Origin: Elymus sibiricus | Lineage: Eukaryota > Streptophyta > Magnoliopsida > Poales > Poaceae | NCBI GenBank assembly: GCA_039707655.1 | Contig: CM077670.1 | Coordinates: forward strand, 144,068,001 to 144,132,000 | Direction of reading: 5' to 3' | DNA length: 64,000 nt | In this document: positions 11,070 through 22,386 of the stretch, piece after piece | Layout: the number at the start of each line of letters is the position of its first letter | How positions within the stretch are numbered: position 1 is the first letter of the stretch | The notes under the pieces: model-generated | Seen by the model: the letters and a program-made list of their open reading frames with translations, nothing else | The model's database searches: none | Told to the model about the DNA's origin: nothing | Program-made: the position numbers and the translations under genes

Positions 11070-11850
11070 TGTCGGCGTACGACACCTATGGGATCGCGTG
11101 GATCCCTTTTACGGTTCAGCTGGGGAGAAGATGTATACAAAGAGCGGATCCAACGATCAACGCGGGGATTTTTACCCAGGTTCGGGCCGCTGAGTAGCGT
11201 AAAACCCTACTCCTGCTTTGGTTTATTGTGGATGTTATAGCTCAGATACACGGAGCGCTTCTTGGTGAATAGTATGCAAGAAGGGCGGCTACGCATGCAG
11301 TTGCGCCAGAAAAGCTCCCTCCCCCCTGTAGCTTCGCCTTAGGCCTCCTTTTATATGACCAAGGGGTCACCAATAGTGGCGAACAGTTCGTACAAGAGGT
11401 GTAAAGTTGCTACAGTGTTTACATGCTTATCACTGATGACTTAGGACAAAACGCATTGAATGCTCCACTTAGGTGTCCCTTACTTTCTTGGGGACAGAAA
11501 AAGAGCCCGTCCAATCAGCACCGCTTAATCCCATCTGCCGCTAATGCCATGAGACGCATCCAGGAGGACAAACCCTAAATGATAGGCTGTTCGCTGCGCT
11601 GGAGCGGTGGCAGGGCGGCGGGATCTTGCTGGGTGCAAGGCCTTGCCGGGCCTTCGTGAGCCTTCCCGGCAAGATCTTGCCGGGAATCCAGCCTACGGTC
11701 TTCTGTCTTCTGATCATCGGCTCGAGTGCCTTCTTGATAATCTTGTATTTGTTTCCAGCTGTCCTCCGGCAGGTCTTGTCGCTGTTATGGCTACAACCGT
11801 CCGTGCACAAGTATGGGGTACTAAAAGACCCAAACTTTAGTACACCGACA
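11070..11850 (-). repeat. 5' LTR of element B
   Basis: It is the partner of 1561-2340 and has the same TG...CA termini. The minus-strand TATA-like box is at about 11348-11357. It abuts the TSD AGGCT at 11851. Confidence 0.95.
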
Positions 11851-11892
11851 AGGCTGACACCTACTGAGATATCCTTGCAAATGGCTCATAAA
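11851..11892 (+). mobile_element. 42-bp middle segment of element A
   Basis: It starts with the right-hand TSD of B (AGGCT) and ends with the left-hand TSD of C (ATAAA, 11888-11892). Its translation continues A's protease exactly in frame from 1560 (TPTEISLQMAH). It is the only piece of A left between the two insertions. Confidence 0.9.
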
Positions 11893-13406
11893 TGATGACC
11901 CACAAGTATAGGGGATCAGTCATAGTCCTTTCGATAAGTAAGAATGTCGAACCCAACGAGGAGCAGAAGGAAATGATAAGCGGTTTTCAGCAAGGTGTTC
12001 TCTGCAAGTACTGAAAGTAGCGGTAACAGATAGTTTAGTTGCTAGATAATTCGTAACAAGGAACACGTAACAATAGTAACAAAAGTGCAGCAAGGTGGCC
12101 CAATCCTTTTTATAGCAAAGGACAAGCCGGAACGGTCTCTTATATAAAGCAAAACATTGTCGAGGACACATGAGAATTATCGTCTAGTCACTTTCATCAT
12201 GTTTATTTGATTCGCGTTCGCTACTTTGATAATTTGATATGTGGGTGGACCGGTGCTAGGGTGATGTCCTTACTTGAACAAGCATCCAACTTATGATTAC
12301 CCCCTCTCGCAAGCATCTGCAACTACGAAAGAAGAATTAAGATAAATCTAACCATAGCATGAAACATATGGATCCAAATCAGCCACTTATGGAACAACGC
12401 ATAAACTAGGGTTTAAGCTTCTGTCACTCTAGCAACCCATCATCTACTTATTACTCCACAATGCCTTCCCTTAGGCCCAAGTATGGTGAAGTGTCATGTA
12501 GTCGACGTTCACATGACACCACTAAAGGAAGCAACAACATACATATCATCAAAATATCGAACGAATACCAAATTCACATGATTACTTATAACAAGACTTC
12601 TCCCATGTCCTCAAGAACAAACATAACTACTCACAAATCATATTCATGTTCAAGATCAGAGCAGTATTGAATATCATTAAGGATCTGAACATATAATCTT
12701 CCACCAAATAAACCAACTAGCATCAACTACAAGATGTAATCAACACTACTAGCAACCCACAGGTACCAATCTGAGGTTTTGAGACAAAGATTGAATACAA
12801 GAGATGGACTAGGGTTTGAGATGAGATGGTGCTAGTGAAGATGTTGATGAAGATTAGTCCTCCCACGATGAGAGGAACGTTGGTGATGTCAATGGCTTCG
12901 ATTTTCCCCTCCCGGAGGGAAGTTTTCCCGGCAAAATCGCTCTGCCGGAGGGCAAAAGTGCTCCTGCCCAAGTTCTGCCTCGAGACGACGGCGCTTCGTC
13001 CTGAAAGTCCTCCTCGTATTTTTTATAGGGTAAATGGCCTCATATGGCAGAAGGAGGGGGACAGAGGCCAGTTGTGGGCCCCACAAGGCATCAGGGTGCG
13101 CCCTGGGGGGGAGGCATGCCCTGTTGCCTTATGAGCAGCAGGTGGCCCCCTCTGGTATTTCTTTGCTCCAATATTTTTCATATATTCAATAAAAAATCCT
13201 CATGAAGTTTCAGGTCATTTGGAGCTCCGTAGAATAGGTATCTCTGTTGTAGCTTTTTAGGTCCAGAATTCCTGCTGCCGGTAATCTCCCTCTCCATGTA
13301 AATCTTGCAAATTAAGAAAGAAAAGGCATTAGGATTGCATATTGAAATAATGACCAAAAACTTTATAAATATCAATAGGAAAACATGATGCAAAATGGAC
13401 ATATCA
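11893..13406 (-). repeat. 3' LTR of element C
   Basis: It is 1,514 bp, from TGATGACCCACAAGTATAGG to GGACATATCA. It matches 39506-42280 once solo LTR G is removed. A minus-strand TATA box (CCTATAAAAAAT) is visible at about 13018-13029. Confidence 0.93.
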
Positions 13407-13425
13407 ACTCCCCCAAGCTTAGACC
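13407..13425 (-). other. Polypurine tract of element C
   Basis: The minus strand reads GGTCTAAGCTTGGGGGAGT directly against the 3' LTR. This is a typical plus-strand priming site and confirms minus orientation. Confidence 0.85.
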
Positions 13426-14957
13426 TCGCTTGTCATCAAGCGAAAGCCAAAATCGATAATCATGACCACATGTTTAGAGAGAGAGAGAGGTGTCAATAAA
13501 ACAAAATACAGACATGAAAGCATCATGATCAATACTATAGCATCAATATATCATCATAAAACTTTCCATAAACAAGTAATAATTCATCACAATATCAAAG
13601 TGTAACGCATAAAATATCTTGAAAACTAACAAACTATGTTCTTAGTTAATGAAACAATTACAACTCATCATATTTTCAGGAAGAGTCTATACAAGATCTT
13701 TTGTTTAGCAAGTTAACATACTCAACTATCATTTAGTCTTCTATGATTGCTGACACTCACGGCATATTTATGGAGCAAAAGCCTCAATCAGACACATAGG
13801 AAGATGGGGGTTTATAGTTTTCACCTCCCAACCAATTTACCTCAAGGGTAATGTCAACAATAATAACCCATGATTACTTACATCCAGCTGGATATATGTG
13901 CCTAGATCTTTCCCCACCACATGATTCTTGCCAAGAGAAAAATAAACCAGGATAGAGAGGAACACTATTGACTCTTACATAAAAGTAAATACAGAAAAGT
14001 AAAAGATAGGCCCTTCGTAGAGGGAAGAAGAGGTTCTCATGCGCTTTTTATTTTTGGATGTGCAAACTCTTCATGTAAAGGAATGTCACTTTATATTGCC
14101 CCTTGTGATAGCAACCTTTATTATGCAATCCGTCGCTTCTATTTCTTCACCATCACAAGTTCATACAAAGCTTATCTTCCCTTACAATAAAAGTTCATAC
14201 ATATTTTGGGGCAATTTTTATTGCTTTATGCACCAATGACAACTTACTTTAAGGATCTTATTCAATCCATAGGTAGATATAGTGAACTCTCATGACATGA
14301 AACTGGGTTCAAGGGCTTTGGATGCACAAGTAGTATCTCTACTTAGTGCAGACTTTTGCCTAGAAAAAGATAGTGAGCAAGCACCACATGTTAGAGGATC
14401 CATGACAATATAACCTCTATGTGAATATAAGCAAACATAACCCATTACGTTGTCTTCCTTGTCCAACGTCAACTCTTTAACATAGAATATTTAATGGGGG
14501 CTCACAATCATAAAAGGTGTCCAAGATTGTATATTTATATGTGAATCCTCTCTTCCTTTATTAATCTTTCATGAATTGCACCAATGACCAATGCTATGTT
14601 TGTTAACTCCCAATAAATTTTATCAACTATACTTTTCTTATGTAAAGTCATTACTTCCCCAAGGGATTAGCATATGATCTTTTCATTCTTTTATTGCTAA
14701 GATTGAAACATAAAAGTAAAGAAGCAAAACTCAACTACTCTTTATTATATAACTCTCACACAAAATTACATAGATAGATAGATCATGAAACAAGCACTCA
14801 AAACTAGAACATACTAAACTTTTTATTCCTCTAAATCAAGATATAACTAAGGATCGAACTAAGATAGATAATGATAATAAAGGGTGATGGTGATATGAGA
14901 CTGGGGCACCTCCCCCAAGCTTGGAACAAGCCAAGGGTGGTGCCTATACCCGTGTAC
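13426..14957 (-). other. 3' non-coding region of element C
   Basis: This A/T-rich stretch between the extra ORF and the PPT has no ORF I would accept. A short GATA run occurs at about 14772-14783. Long 3' leaders of this kind are usual in Athila-like elements. Confidence 0.6.
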
Positions 14958-15395
14958 TCAAGTGTCTTTCTTCGGTGATGATGGTGATGAAGTAGTGATT
15001 CTCTTAGCGATGATTCCCCTAAGGGTACGAATTTCCTCCTTAAGCTCAATGACCTCCTTGCGGAGCTTGCTTGTAACATTGGATACACCATCCTGCAGGG
15101 GATGGGTTTTGGTGGAGGAAGAGGAAACATCCACCTGCACATGGTGATAAGGGGTAAATCGAGTATTGGAGGGTTTAACCTTATTCGGTAGACTTGACTT
15201 CTTGGACTCCACATGCATATCTCCTGGCTGGGGCAAAGGATCGTCTTCTTCTTCACTCGATGATTTCATCCCCTTTAGATCGGCATCCTCCTCCTCATTG
15301 GTTGTCCATCCATAGGGATCCATATCCCCATAGACTCTAGGGTTTGTGATAAGGTGCGAGACATAGCTTTCCCCGTCCGAATCTTGAGATGACAT
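14958..15395 (-). CDS. Extra ORF downstream of integrase in element C (unknown function)
   Basis: This intact 145-codon minus-strand frame starts MSSQDSDGESYVSH. It has an acidic Ser/Glu/Asp-rich first half (EEEDADLKGMKSSSEEEDD near 15240-15295), a middle rich in Ser/Thr/Pro, and a C-terminal heptad-like stretch (LRKEVIELKEEIRTLRGII, about 15005-15061) that should form a coiled coil. It ends in a Ser/Pro/Lys tail. I see no signal peptide or membrane segment, so it does not look like an envelope protein despite sitting where Athila env-like ORFs lie. It is not recognised as a known family. It remains open although the rest of C is broken. Confidence 0.5.
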   Translation of the reverse strand: MSSQDSDGESYVSHLITNPRVYGDMDPYGWTTNEEEDADLKGMKSSSEEEDDPLPQPGDMHVESKKSSLPNKVKPSNTRFTPYHHVQVDVSSSSTKTHPLQDGVSNVTSKLRKEVIELKEEIRTLRGIIAKRITTSSPSSPKKDT

Positions 15396-15740
15396 GGTGC
15401 ATGGCCTTGAAGATCTGACAGAAAATAGCCTGAAACAAGAACAGAGGAGAAACTTGCGACATAGTGGTCAAAACATCTGGGAGTATATATAAAGAATTTT
15501 TATCTTGCATAACAAGTATACGGGAGGAAAACGGAGTCGGGAAGGCACACGAGGGGCCCACAAGGCAACCCGGCGTGCCCAGGGGGGTAGGGCGCGCCCT
15601 GTTGCCTTATGACCTCCTTGTGGGTCCCCTCGGCTGTTTCCTATTTTTGTATTTTTTCTAATATTCCAAAACGGACAGAAATAATTTTTATGGAATTTTT
15701 TGAAGTCGGTTTACTTACCGTATCACATACCTACTCCTTT

Positions 15741-17000
15741 TCAGGGTTCTAGAGCATTCCGGAAGGTCTCTTTTATATGTTCCTCCGGTGTCATTGTTTG
15801 GATAATATTAGTTTCAACATTAATGGGCGTACCTGAGATATAGTGTTTAATTCTTTGCCCATTAACCACTCTCAGATTAGTGCCCTCAGCATTGTTGATC
15901 TTGATAGCTCCGGAGCGATAAACTTCTTCGATGATATACGCCCTTCCCATTTAGAGAGAAGTTTTCCTGCAAAAAATCTGAGACAAGAATTGTACAATAG
16001 GACATCCCCACCAACATTGAATTCCCGTTTTTGAATTCTTTTGTCATGCCATCTTTTAACTTTTTCTTTAAACAACCTGGCATTTTCATAGGCTTGAGTT
16101 CTCCATTCATCTAGGGAGCTAATATCAAATAACCTCTTCTCACCGGCAAGTTTGAAATCATAGTTAAATTTCTTAATTTCCCAATAAGCTTTATGTTCTA
16201 ATTCTAGAGGTAAATGACATGCTTTTCCATAAACCATTTTATACGGAGACATACCCATAGGATTTTTATAAGCAGTTCTATAAGCCCACAATGCATCATT
16301 AAGTTTCTTAGACCAATTTTTCCTGGATCTATTATTGGTCTTTTGCAAAATTAACATTATTTCTCTATTACTCAATTCAACTTGACCACTAGACTGAGGA
16401 TCATAAGGCGATGCAATTCTATGATTAACATCATATTTAGCAAGCAGTTTACAGAAAGCACCCTGAATAAAATGTGAACCACCATCGGTCATCAAGTATC
16501 TAGGGACTCCAAACCTCAGGAATATAACTTCTTTAAGCATTTTAATAGAGGTGTTGTGATCAGCACTACTAGTTGGAATAACTTCTACCCACTTAGTAAC
16601 ATAATCAACAACAACTAGAATATGTGTATACCCATTAGAGGAAGGAAAAGGTCCCATATAATCAAAACCCCAAACATCAAATAGTTCAATAACAAGTGAA
16701 TAATTCATAGGCATTTCCTGGCGTCTACCAACATTACCAATTCTTTGACATTCATCACAAGAAAGGACAAACTTACATGCATCTTTGAAAAGAGTAGGCC
16801 AATAAAAACCAGACTGTAATACCTTATGTGCAGTTCTGTCTCCCGCATGGTATCCTCTGTATGCCTCAGAGTGACACTTCCGTAGGATTTGTTCCTGTTC
16901 ATGCTCAGGTACACAACGTCTAATAACACCATCTAGTCCTTTATATAAATGTGGGTCATCCCAAAAGTAATGTCTTAAATCAAAGAAGAATTTTTTTCTT
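15741..17000 (-). pseudogene. Integrase of element C
   Basis: The zinc-binding part (CHSEAYRGYHAGDRTAHKVL and CDECQRIG) lies at about 16735-16890. The catalytic Asp residues are in FDYMGPF (about 16655-16675) and MTDGGSHF (about 16468-16490), and the Glu is in SSGQVELSNREI (about 16360-16395). The core is otherwise complete to about 15960. There a one-base deletion shifts the frame; the last 69 residues (VVNGQRIKHYISG) continue in the neighbouring frame and stop at 15741. Apart from that shift this is the best preserved pol domain in the window. Confidence 0.92.
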
Positions 17001-17396
17001 TTGTTGGTATGTATGGCTAGGTGGGATACATTTAGCAACAATGTAATTAGCATAGTCTGCATACCAAGGACTATTACGAGAAGTAGAAGCATTTATAACA
17101 GCTAACTGCTCATCAGGAAAACTGTCATTAAAAGGCAGTGGGTCATCAAGAACATTTTCCATCCTAGACAAGTTATCCGCTACTGGATTTTTAGCTCCCT
17201 TTCTATCAACAATATGCAAATCAAACTCTTGTAGTAAAAGAACCCACCTAATCAGTCTAGGTTTAGCATCTTTCTTTTCCATAAGGTATTTAATAGCAGC
17301 ATGATCGGTGTGAACAATTTCTTTAGAATCAACAATATAAGCTCTAAGTTTATCACATGCAAACACAACTGCTAAAAATTCTTTCTCAGTAGTAGC
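16980..17396 (-). pseudogene. RNase H of element C
   Basis: This is the gypsy RNase H domain, which degrades the RNA strand of the RNA-DNA hybrid. It continues RT with [14 protein letters not shown], then [12 protein letters not shown] (about 17280-17315) and [11 protein letters not shown] (about 17160-17190). One in-frame TAA at about 17397-17399 separates it from RT. It is followed by a linker to the integrase zinc finger through a Lys run near 16985. Confidence 0.88.
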
Positions 17397-18260
17397 TTAA
17401 TTTCTTTGAGCACCGTCTAAGGTCTTACTAGCATAATGGATAACATTCAATTTCTTAACAACTCTTTGACTTATAACAGCACCAACAACATAGTCGCTAG
17501 CATCACACATTATTTCAAAAGGTGGGTTCCAATCAGGTGGTTGAACGATGGGTGCAGAAATTAAGGCTTTCTTAAGTATTTCAAAGGCTTCTATGCAATC
17601 ATCATCAAAAACAAATGGAACATCTTTTTGCAAAAGATTAGTAAGAGGCCTAGAAATTTTAGAGAAGTCTTTTATGAACCTTCTATAGAAACCAGCATGG
17701 CCAAGGAAACTTCTTATACCTTTGATATCCTTAGGACATGGCATTTTCTCAATTGCATCAACGTTGGCTTTGTCTACTTCAATACCTCTTTCAGAAATTT
17801 TATGCCCAAGGACTATGCCTTCATTCACCACAAAGTGGCACTTTTCCCAATTCAAGACAAGATTAGTTTCTTCACATCTCTGCAAAACTCGATCAAGGTT
17901 GCTTAAGCAATCATCAAAAGAAGTTCCGTAAATGGAAAAATCATCCATGAATACCTCAACAATCTTTTCACAAAAGTCAGAGAATATAGTAGTCATACAT
18001 CTTTGAAAGGTAGCATGTGCATTGCATAAACCAAAAGGAATACATCTATAAGCATAAGTTCCAAAAGGACAAGTAAAAGTTGTTTTCTCTTGATCTACTT
18101 TTGATACAGGTATTTGAGAAAAACCAGAATATCCATCTAGGAAGCAAAAGTGTGTATGCTTAGAAAATCTTTCTAACATTTGATCAATAAAAAGGCAAAG
18201 GGTAATGATCTTTCCTAGTAGTTTTATTTAATTTCTTCAAATCAATTACCATCCTATAAC
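17397..18260 (-). pseudogene. Reverse transcriptase of element C, C-terminal part
   Basis: The catalytic motif reads VFMDDFSIYG (about 17915-17945), with FLDGYSGFSQIPV (about 18105-18145) and CPFGTYAYRCIPFGLCNA upstream. The thumb/connection part includes FLGHAGFYRRFIKDFS. The frame is interrupted at 18260 by element D (TSD ATAAC); the N-terminal RT part resumes at 35616. The N-terminal stub at 18190-18260 is in another frame, so there is a frameshift near 18180 as well as the insertion. Confidence 0.9.
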
Positions 18261-18833
18261 TGTTGTGGGTGCAAGTCTGACAGTAGTGTGTAGGGGTATG
18301 GATGAGAGGGCAGAGCCTAGCTACGGCGCAGGTGTTACACTCGGATTTACGAGTTCAGGCCCCTCTGCGGTGGAGGTAACGGCCCTATGTCTCGGTGCTC
18401 TGGAGCTTGATTGCTTGAGTGTATGAGTTACAAATGGATTGCGAACCCTTGTAATGGAGCTGGGGGTGGCTTATATAGTGTTTGCCAGCCCTCCCATGAA
18501 TGCTGCCATTACCAGGGGTTAAGAAGGGGTTTAAGGGCGCCAGGTAATGGGCGCATTGATTACAGTTAATACGAGCGAGCGCACGTCCTGACCGTTGCGC
18601 TCCTAGAGCCTCCTGGTCTTCTCTGGTCGAGTGACTGTCAGGTACTCCGAGTGAAATAGCTGGTTGAGTGGACTCCTGCTTCCCGAGTGATTCATTGAAC
18701 TCCGAGTGGATGTTAGTCTGCAGAACTCTCGGTCGCTGATCTAGCCCTGGGGCCCAGTATAAGGCGTGAGGAGTCCTAGGGTAGGGTCCGAAGGTCAGGC
18801 CTGTTACCCTATCCCTAGTACATGCCCTCGTCA
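18261..18833 (-). repeat. 3' LTR of element D
   Basis: It is the partner of 35037-35610. It contains two CCGAGTG motifs (near 18647 and 18700), which also recur through D's non-coding parts. A TATA-like CTTATATAG is present at about 18471-18479 (read in reverse for the minus-strand promoter). Confidence 0.95.
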
Positions 18834-18850
18834 TTAGCCCCCGAATCAGT
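18834..18850 (-). other. Polypurine tract of element D
   Basis: The minus strand reads GATTCGGGGGCTAA directly before the 3' LTR. This is consistent with D's minus orientation. Confidence 0.7.
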
Positions 18851-18981
18851 CGAGGTTAGGCGGGTCGAGTCAAGGCGAACCCCTAGGCGAGTTGAGCGCT
18901 ACGGAGGCGCTCAAGAACTCCCTCTGGTCTTTTACACAGCCTTGTCTTCGCGTGGCACCTTGACGGATTCCGGACCGTGTG

Positions 18982-19105
18982 TCGTCCGAGTGAAATGAGT
19001 AGTCTCCATCCGAATGAAATGAGTAACCTCCATCCGAGTGTAGTGAGTAGTCTCCATCCGAATGAAATGAGCAGTATTCATCCAAATGAAATGAGTAGTC
19101 ACATG
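18982..19105. repeat. Short tandem array of about 30-bp units upstream of the opposite-strand gene in D
   Basis: Four to five degenerate copies of a unit like GAATGAAATGAGTAGTCTCC with a CCATCCGA junction follow one another. They lie 400 bp upstream of the start codon at 19506. Next to them, a 27-bp stretch beginning TGTGTCGGAGCGGATCCGAG occurs at about 19109 and again at about 19188. Confidence 0.75.
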
Positions 19106-19367
19106 CCGTGTGTCGGAGCGGATCCGAGCGTACGCGGTACGTCTTCAGAGTGAGAGCAATCGGGTTGCTAGACTCCGGATCTTGCCATGTGTCGGAGCGG
19201 ATCCGAGCGTACGCGAACGGTTGCAGCGCAACAAGTGGGGAAAGTGGGGCGTGACGCCTCGATTTTCACCCCGCTTTCCGCCACGTACCGCTGGATCTTC
19301 GACGACGCGATTTGAGGAGATCTACGGTCCCACGATTCAGCGGCGCGGATTGGGGAGCGGTGTGGGC

Positions 19368-19377
19368 GGTGATATAA
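19368..19377 (+). promoter_or_regulatory. TATA box of the opposite-strand gene in D
   Basis: GATATAAGG sits in a GC-rich setting (GGCGGTGATATAAGGGGCGG), 130-140 bp upstream of the ATG at 19506, and is followed by a GA-rich leader. Its spacing and context suit a Pol II core promoter on the plus strand. It is inferred, with no transcript data. Confidence 0.55.
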
Positions 19378-21719
19378 GGGGCGGGCGTGGCTGAGAGGGA
19401 GAGAGAGACAGATCCCCTTTTCCCCAACTTCTCCAGTCCGCCCGATCTCTTCTCCCGCAACCCACTCCACGCAAATCTTCCACGGTGCTGGAGAGTTCGG
19501 CGACGATGGCGAAGGACAAGACGGCGAAGCTCGAGAAGGTGAAGAAGGCAGCGAAGAGCAAGAAGGCGTCGAGCTCCCGGATCGCGCCTCCGCATGGGTG
19601 GATTCAGGGCGACTGGCTCCCGCCGTCCACCACGGTGGATGACATCAGCGGGCTCGTCGTGGATAGGCTGATCCGCGATGGGACGTGGGGGCTGCCGGAG
19701 GAAGGGGAGATCGAGCCTGCGTCACGCCCCGGAGAGTGAGTGCTCCTCACCACGCACGTGGAACGAGGTTTCTCCATGCCACCCCACCCCTTTTTCCGTG
19801 GTTTTTTGAACTTCTTCGGGGCTCAGCTCCACCATTTGCCTCCGAATGCCATAGTGTATCTTGCCGCTTTCGTTTCTTTGTGTGAGAATTTCCTGGGTTG
19901 CCCACCGCACTGGGGTTTGTTAAAACACATCTTCACATGCCGTTCCCAGTCGGTCAAAAAGGCCAACCCCGAGGGGGAGAGAACCCATGTGACCCAGCTG
20001 TGCGGCAGTTTGGGTATTCAGATGCGGGGCAAGAGTTCATTCCCATCTATGTCTTTTCCCGATTCGGTTAGGGGTTGGCAGTCGACCTGGTTCTACTGCA
20101 ATGACTTGCCTTGCTCTGGCTCGTCGACTGGTCTTCCCCCTTACACGACTGAAAGAGTCAAGACCCCTCCCTCGCTGACGGTTGACAAGGAGGAGAAGAC
20201 TGATGTGGGGATCTTGGTGAGTGCCATGGTCGGTCTGATTCAAGGCGGAGTGACTGGCCTGGATCTTCTAGAGGTCTTCCTCAGTCGGAGGATCCAGCCG
20301 CTGTAGGAGCGGGCTCACCCCATGTGGCTCTACACTGGGGCCAACGACTCGACCCGAGTGCATCCAGAAGACGTCGAGGAGAAATCGGTGGAACAGTGGA
20401 TCAAGTGCATCACTGGCACGCGTGACAATCCGCGAGGGTCGAGACGGATCCCACCCTACGACGCCAATAACCTACCATTGGAGGTAAGACATGCATTCCC
20501 GAGTGAATTCTTTATGCGCAAATTCTCCGAGTGAACTGGGTAATCCGAGTGAACTGACTGAATCTGTTGTCTCTGATCTTCGTGTCTTGCAGGAGTTCCA
20601 GAAGATGCTCTCGCCTGTGCCGAATGGGGAGCAACCTGCCGAAGGCACTGAAAGCGAACATGGCAGTGCCGGGGGAAGCTACGCGGAGGACAGCGAGGAG
20701 GAGAGCGACGACTCAGCAGAGAGCGACGAGGTCGAGTCCTCCCAGTCTCCGGAGCTGCGCTCCGAGCGCCGCTCCAAGCTAACTCATGACCCGAGTGCTG
20801 GTTCGGGGAAGGAGGTGGTTCCGAGCACTAAGGCCCCGACGCGCACTCCGGCGTCGTCGCCCGAGCCGACTGAGAAGGCCGTCAAGCAGCCCAAGGTCGT
20901 TTCCCCCAAACCTCAGAAGGCTCTGCCCAGGATCAAGGTCACCGTGTCTGTCGCCTCAACGTGAGTGTCTTCGTCAGCTTTTCTTTTCTGTCTTTGTCAA
21001 CTTTTGGGATCCTTATGACCGAGCGAATCTTATGAACCAGCGCTGCAACCTCGACGACGTCTCCCATGCAGGTTGATGGGGACTGCACCGAAGCCGAGTC
21101 GGCAGACGCGGCCACTTCTCAAAGAGGTAACAATGACTTCATTTTTACTTCGACTTGTCACTCGACTGAAATGTATTCATCCGATTGAATTGTGAACTGC
21201 AACTGATTGTGTCGAGTGAGCGTAGTGCTTGCAGAGGTCATCCACGTCGGAGATGACGATGAAGAGCTGTCGCGGAAGGACGCTGAGAAGGGGACCCCAG
21301 TTCCGACTGCTCCTCAGGTCACCACACGGAAGACGCCGCCGAGCGAAGCGCCTCAAGTTCCTCCTGCGCCTGTCGTGACCGTGCCTCCGGGGCAGGGTTC
21401 TTCTCAGGCTGGGGCTGGTCCTGCCGCGGCTTCGTGGACTGCTCTGGCTTCGGTTCCGACTCCTCCCATCAACATCTTCAATCTGTACAAGGTGTTGGAG
21501 GACCAAACTAGAGCCATCAAGGAGGCGATGATCCAGGCGGAACTGATGACCCAAAGGCTCAAGGAGGTGTGCACAGCTAGCAAGCTGGCATACGATGCCA
21601 GTGCTGCCCTCCAGGAGAACGTTCGAGTAAGTACCCTTGTAAGTTGACTTCCAAGTAATTTTTCTTCAGTAGGAATTTCAGTTGGAAAATATCCGGTACA
21701 CCAACTGGGTGTTTTTTTT

Positions 21720-22386
21720 GTTTGGCCGTCACTCGGAATGGGCGGACCGTTCCGAGTGGATACCGCTCCAGTGGGGGCACGCTGAGTGCACCCACTGGGT
21801 GTAGTCCCCGAGACTGCCGTCGACTGCAGGCAGTCGGCGGGAGTCTTAGAGCTTAGAACCTGTTCTGTTGTTGTTGCTGTTGTTGTTTTTTTTTATTGTT
21901 GTTTGGCCGTCACTCGGAATGGGCGGACCATTCCGAGTGGATACCACTCCAGTGGGGGCACGCTGAGTGCACCCACTGGGTGTAGTCCCTGAGACTGCCG
22001 TCGGCCGCGGGCGGTCGGTGGGAGTCTTAGGACCTTTTGTCTTTTTTTTTTACGTTCGGCCATCACTCGGATCGGGCGGACCGTTCCGAGTGGATACCAT
22101 TCCAGTGGGGGCACGTTGAGTGCACCCACTGGGTGTAGTCCCCGAGACTGCCATTGAGTGCAGGCAGTCGGCGGGAGTCTTAGAACTTAGAATTTGATAC
22201 TGGTCAAACTTGTCCCTCCCTGTCGAAGGGTACTTTAGGATCTGATACTGGTCAAGCTCGTTCCTTCCAGGAGCGTCAGAACTTTTTTGTCTTGTTTTTT
22301 TTTGTTTGGCCGTCACTCGGAATGGGCGGACCATTCTGAGTGGATACCGCACCAATGGGGGCACGCTGACTGCACCCACTGGGTGT
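21720..22386. repeat. Intronic array of about 150-250-bp repeats in element D, part 1
   Basis: Copies begin near 21724, 21905, 22059 and 22309. Each carries a conserved core of CGTCACTCGGAATGGGCGGA, a CCGAGTGGATACC block, GGGGGCACGCTGAGTGCACC and CCCCGAGACTGCC. Spacers differ, including T-rich runs. The array is cut at 22386 by copia solo LTR E and continues at 24230-24400 with the CCCCGACACTGCC block and two GATACTGGTCAAGCTTGTTC segments. Confidence 0.85.

Larger units (their letters stand above)
1561..11850 (-). mobile_element. Element B: Tat-like gypsy retrotransposon, internally deleted
   Basis: This 10.3-kb element has two LTRs of 780 and 781 bp, both starting TGTCGGCG and ending ACCGACA, flanked by the 5-bp TSD AGGCT (1556-1560 and 11851-11855). 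gag and pol are on the minus strand, so the 5' LTR is at 11070-11850. Tat-lineage marks are the second, archaeal-type RNase H and the long opposite-strand ORF between integrase and the 3' LTR. A deletion fuses gag to the end of RT near 9685-9693, removing protease and nearly all RT, so B cannot be autonomous. About 32 LTR differences over 780 bp (by eye) give roughly 4% divergence. Confidence 0.95.

Noticed and set aside
14831..15256. 141-codon ORF overlapping the extra ORF of C
   Set aside because: It is a different frame on the same strand, Pro/Leu/Ser/His-rich, without motifs; the frame at 14958-15395 has better composition.
22050..22379. Minus-strand ORF of 109 codons
   Set aside because: It lies wholly in the intronic repeat array and repeats the same peptide as neighbouring frames.
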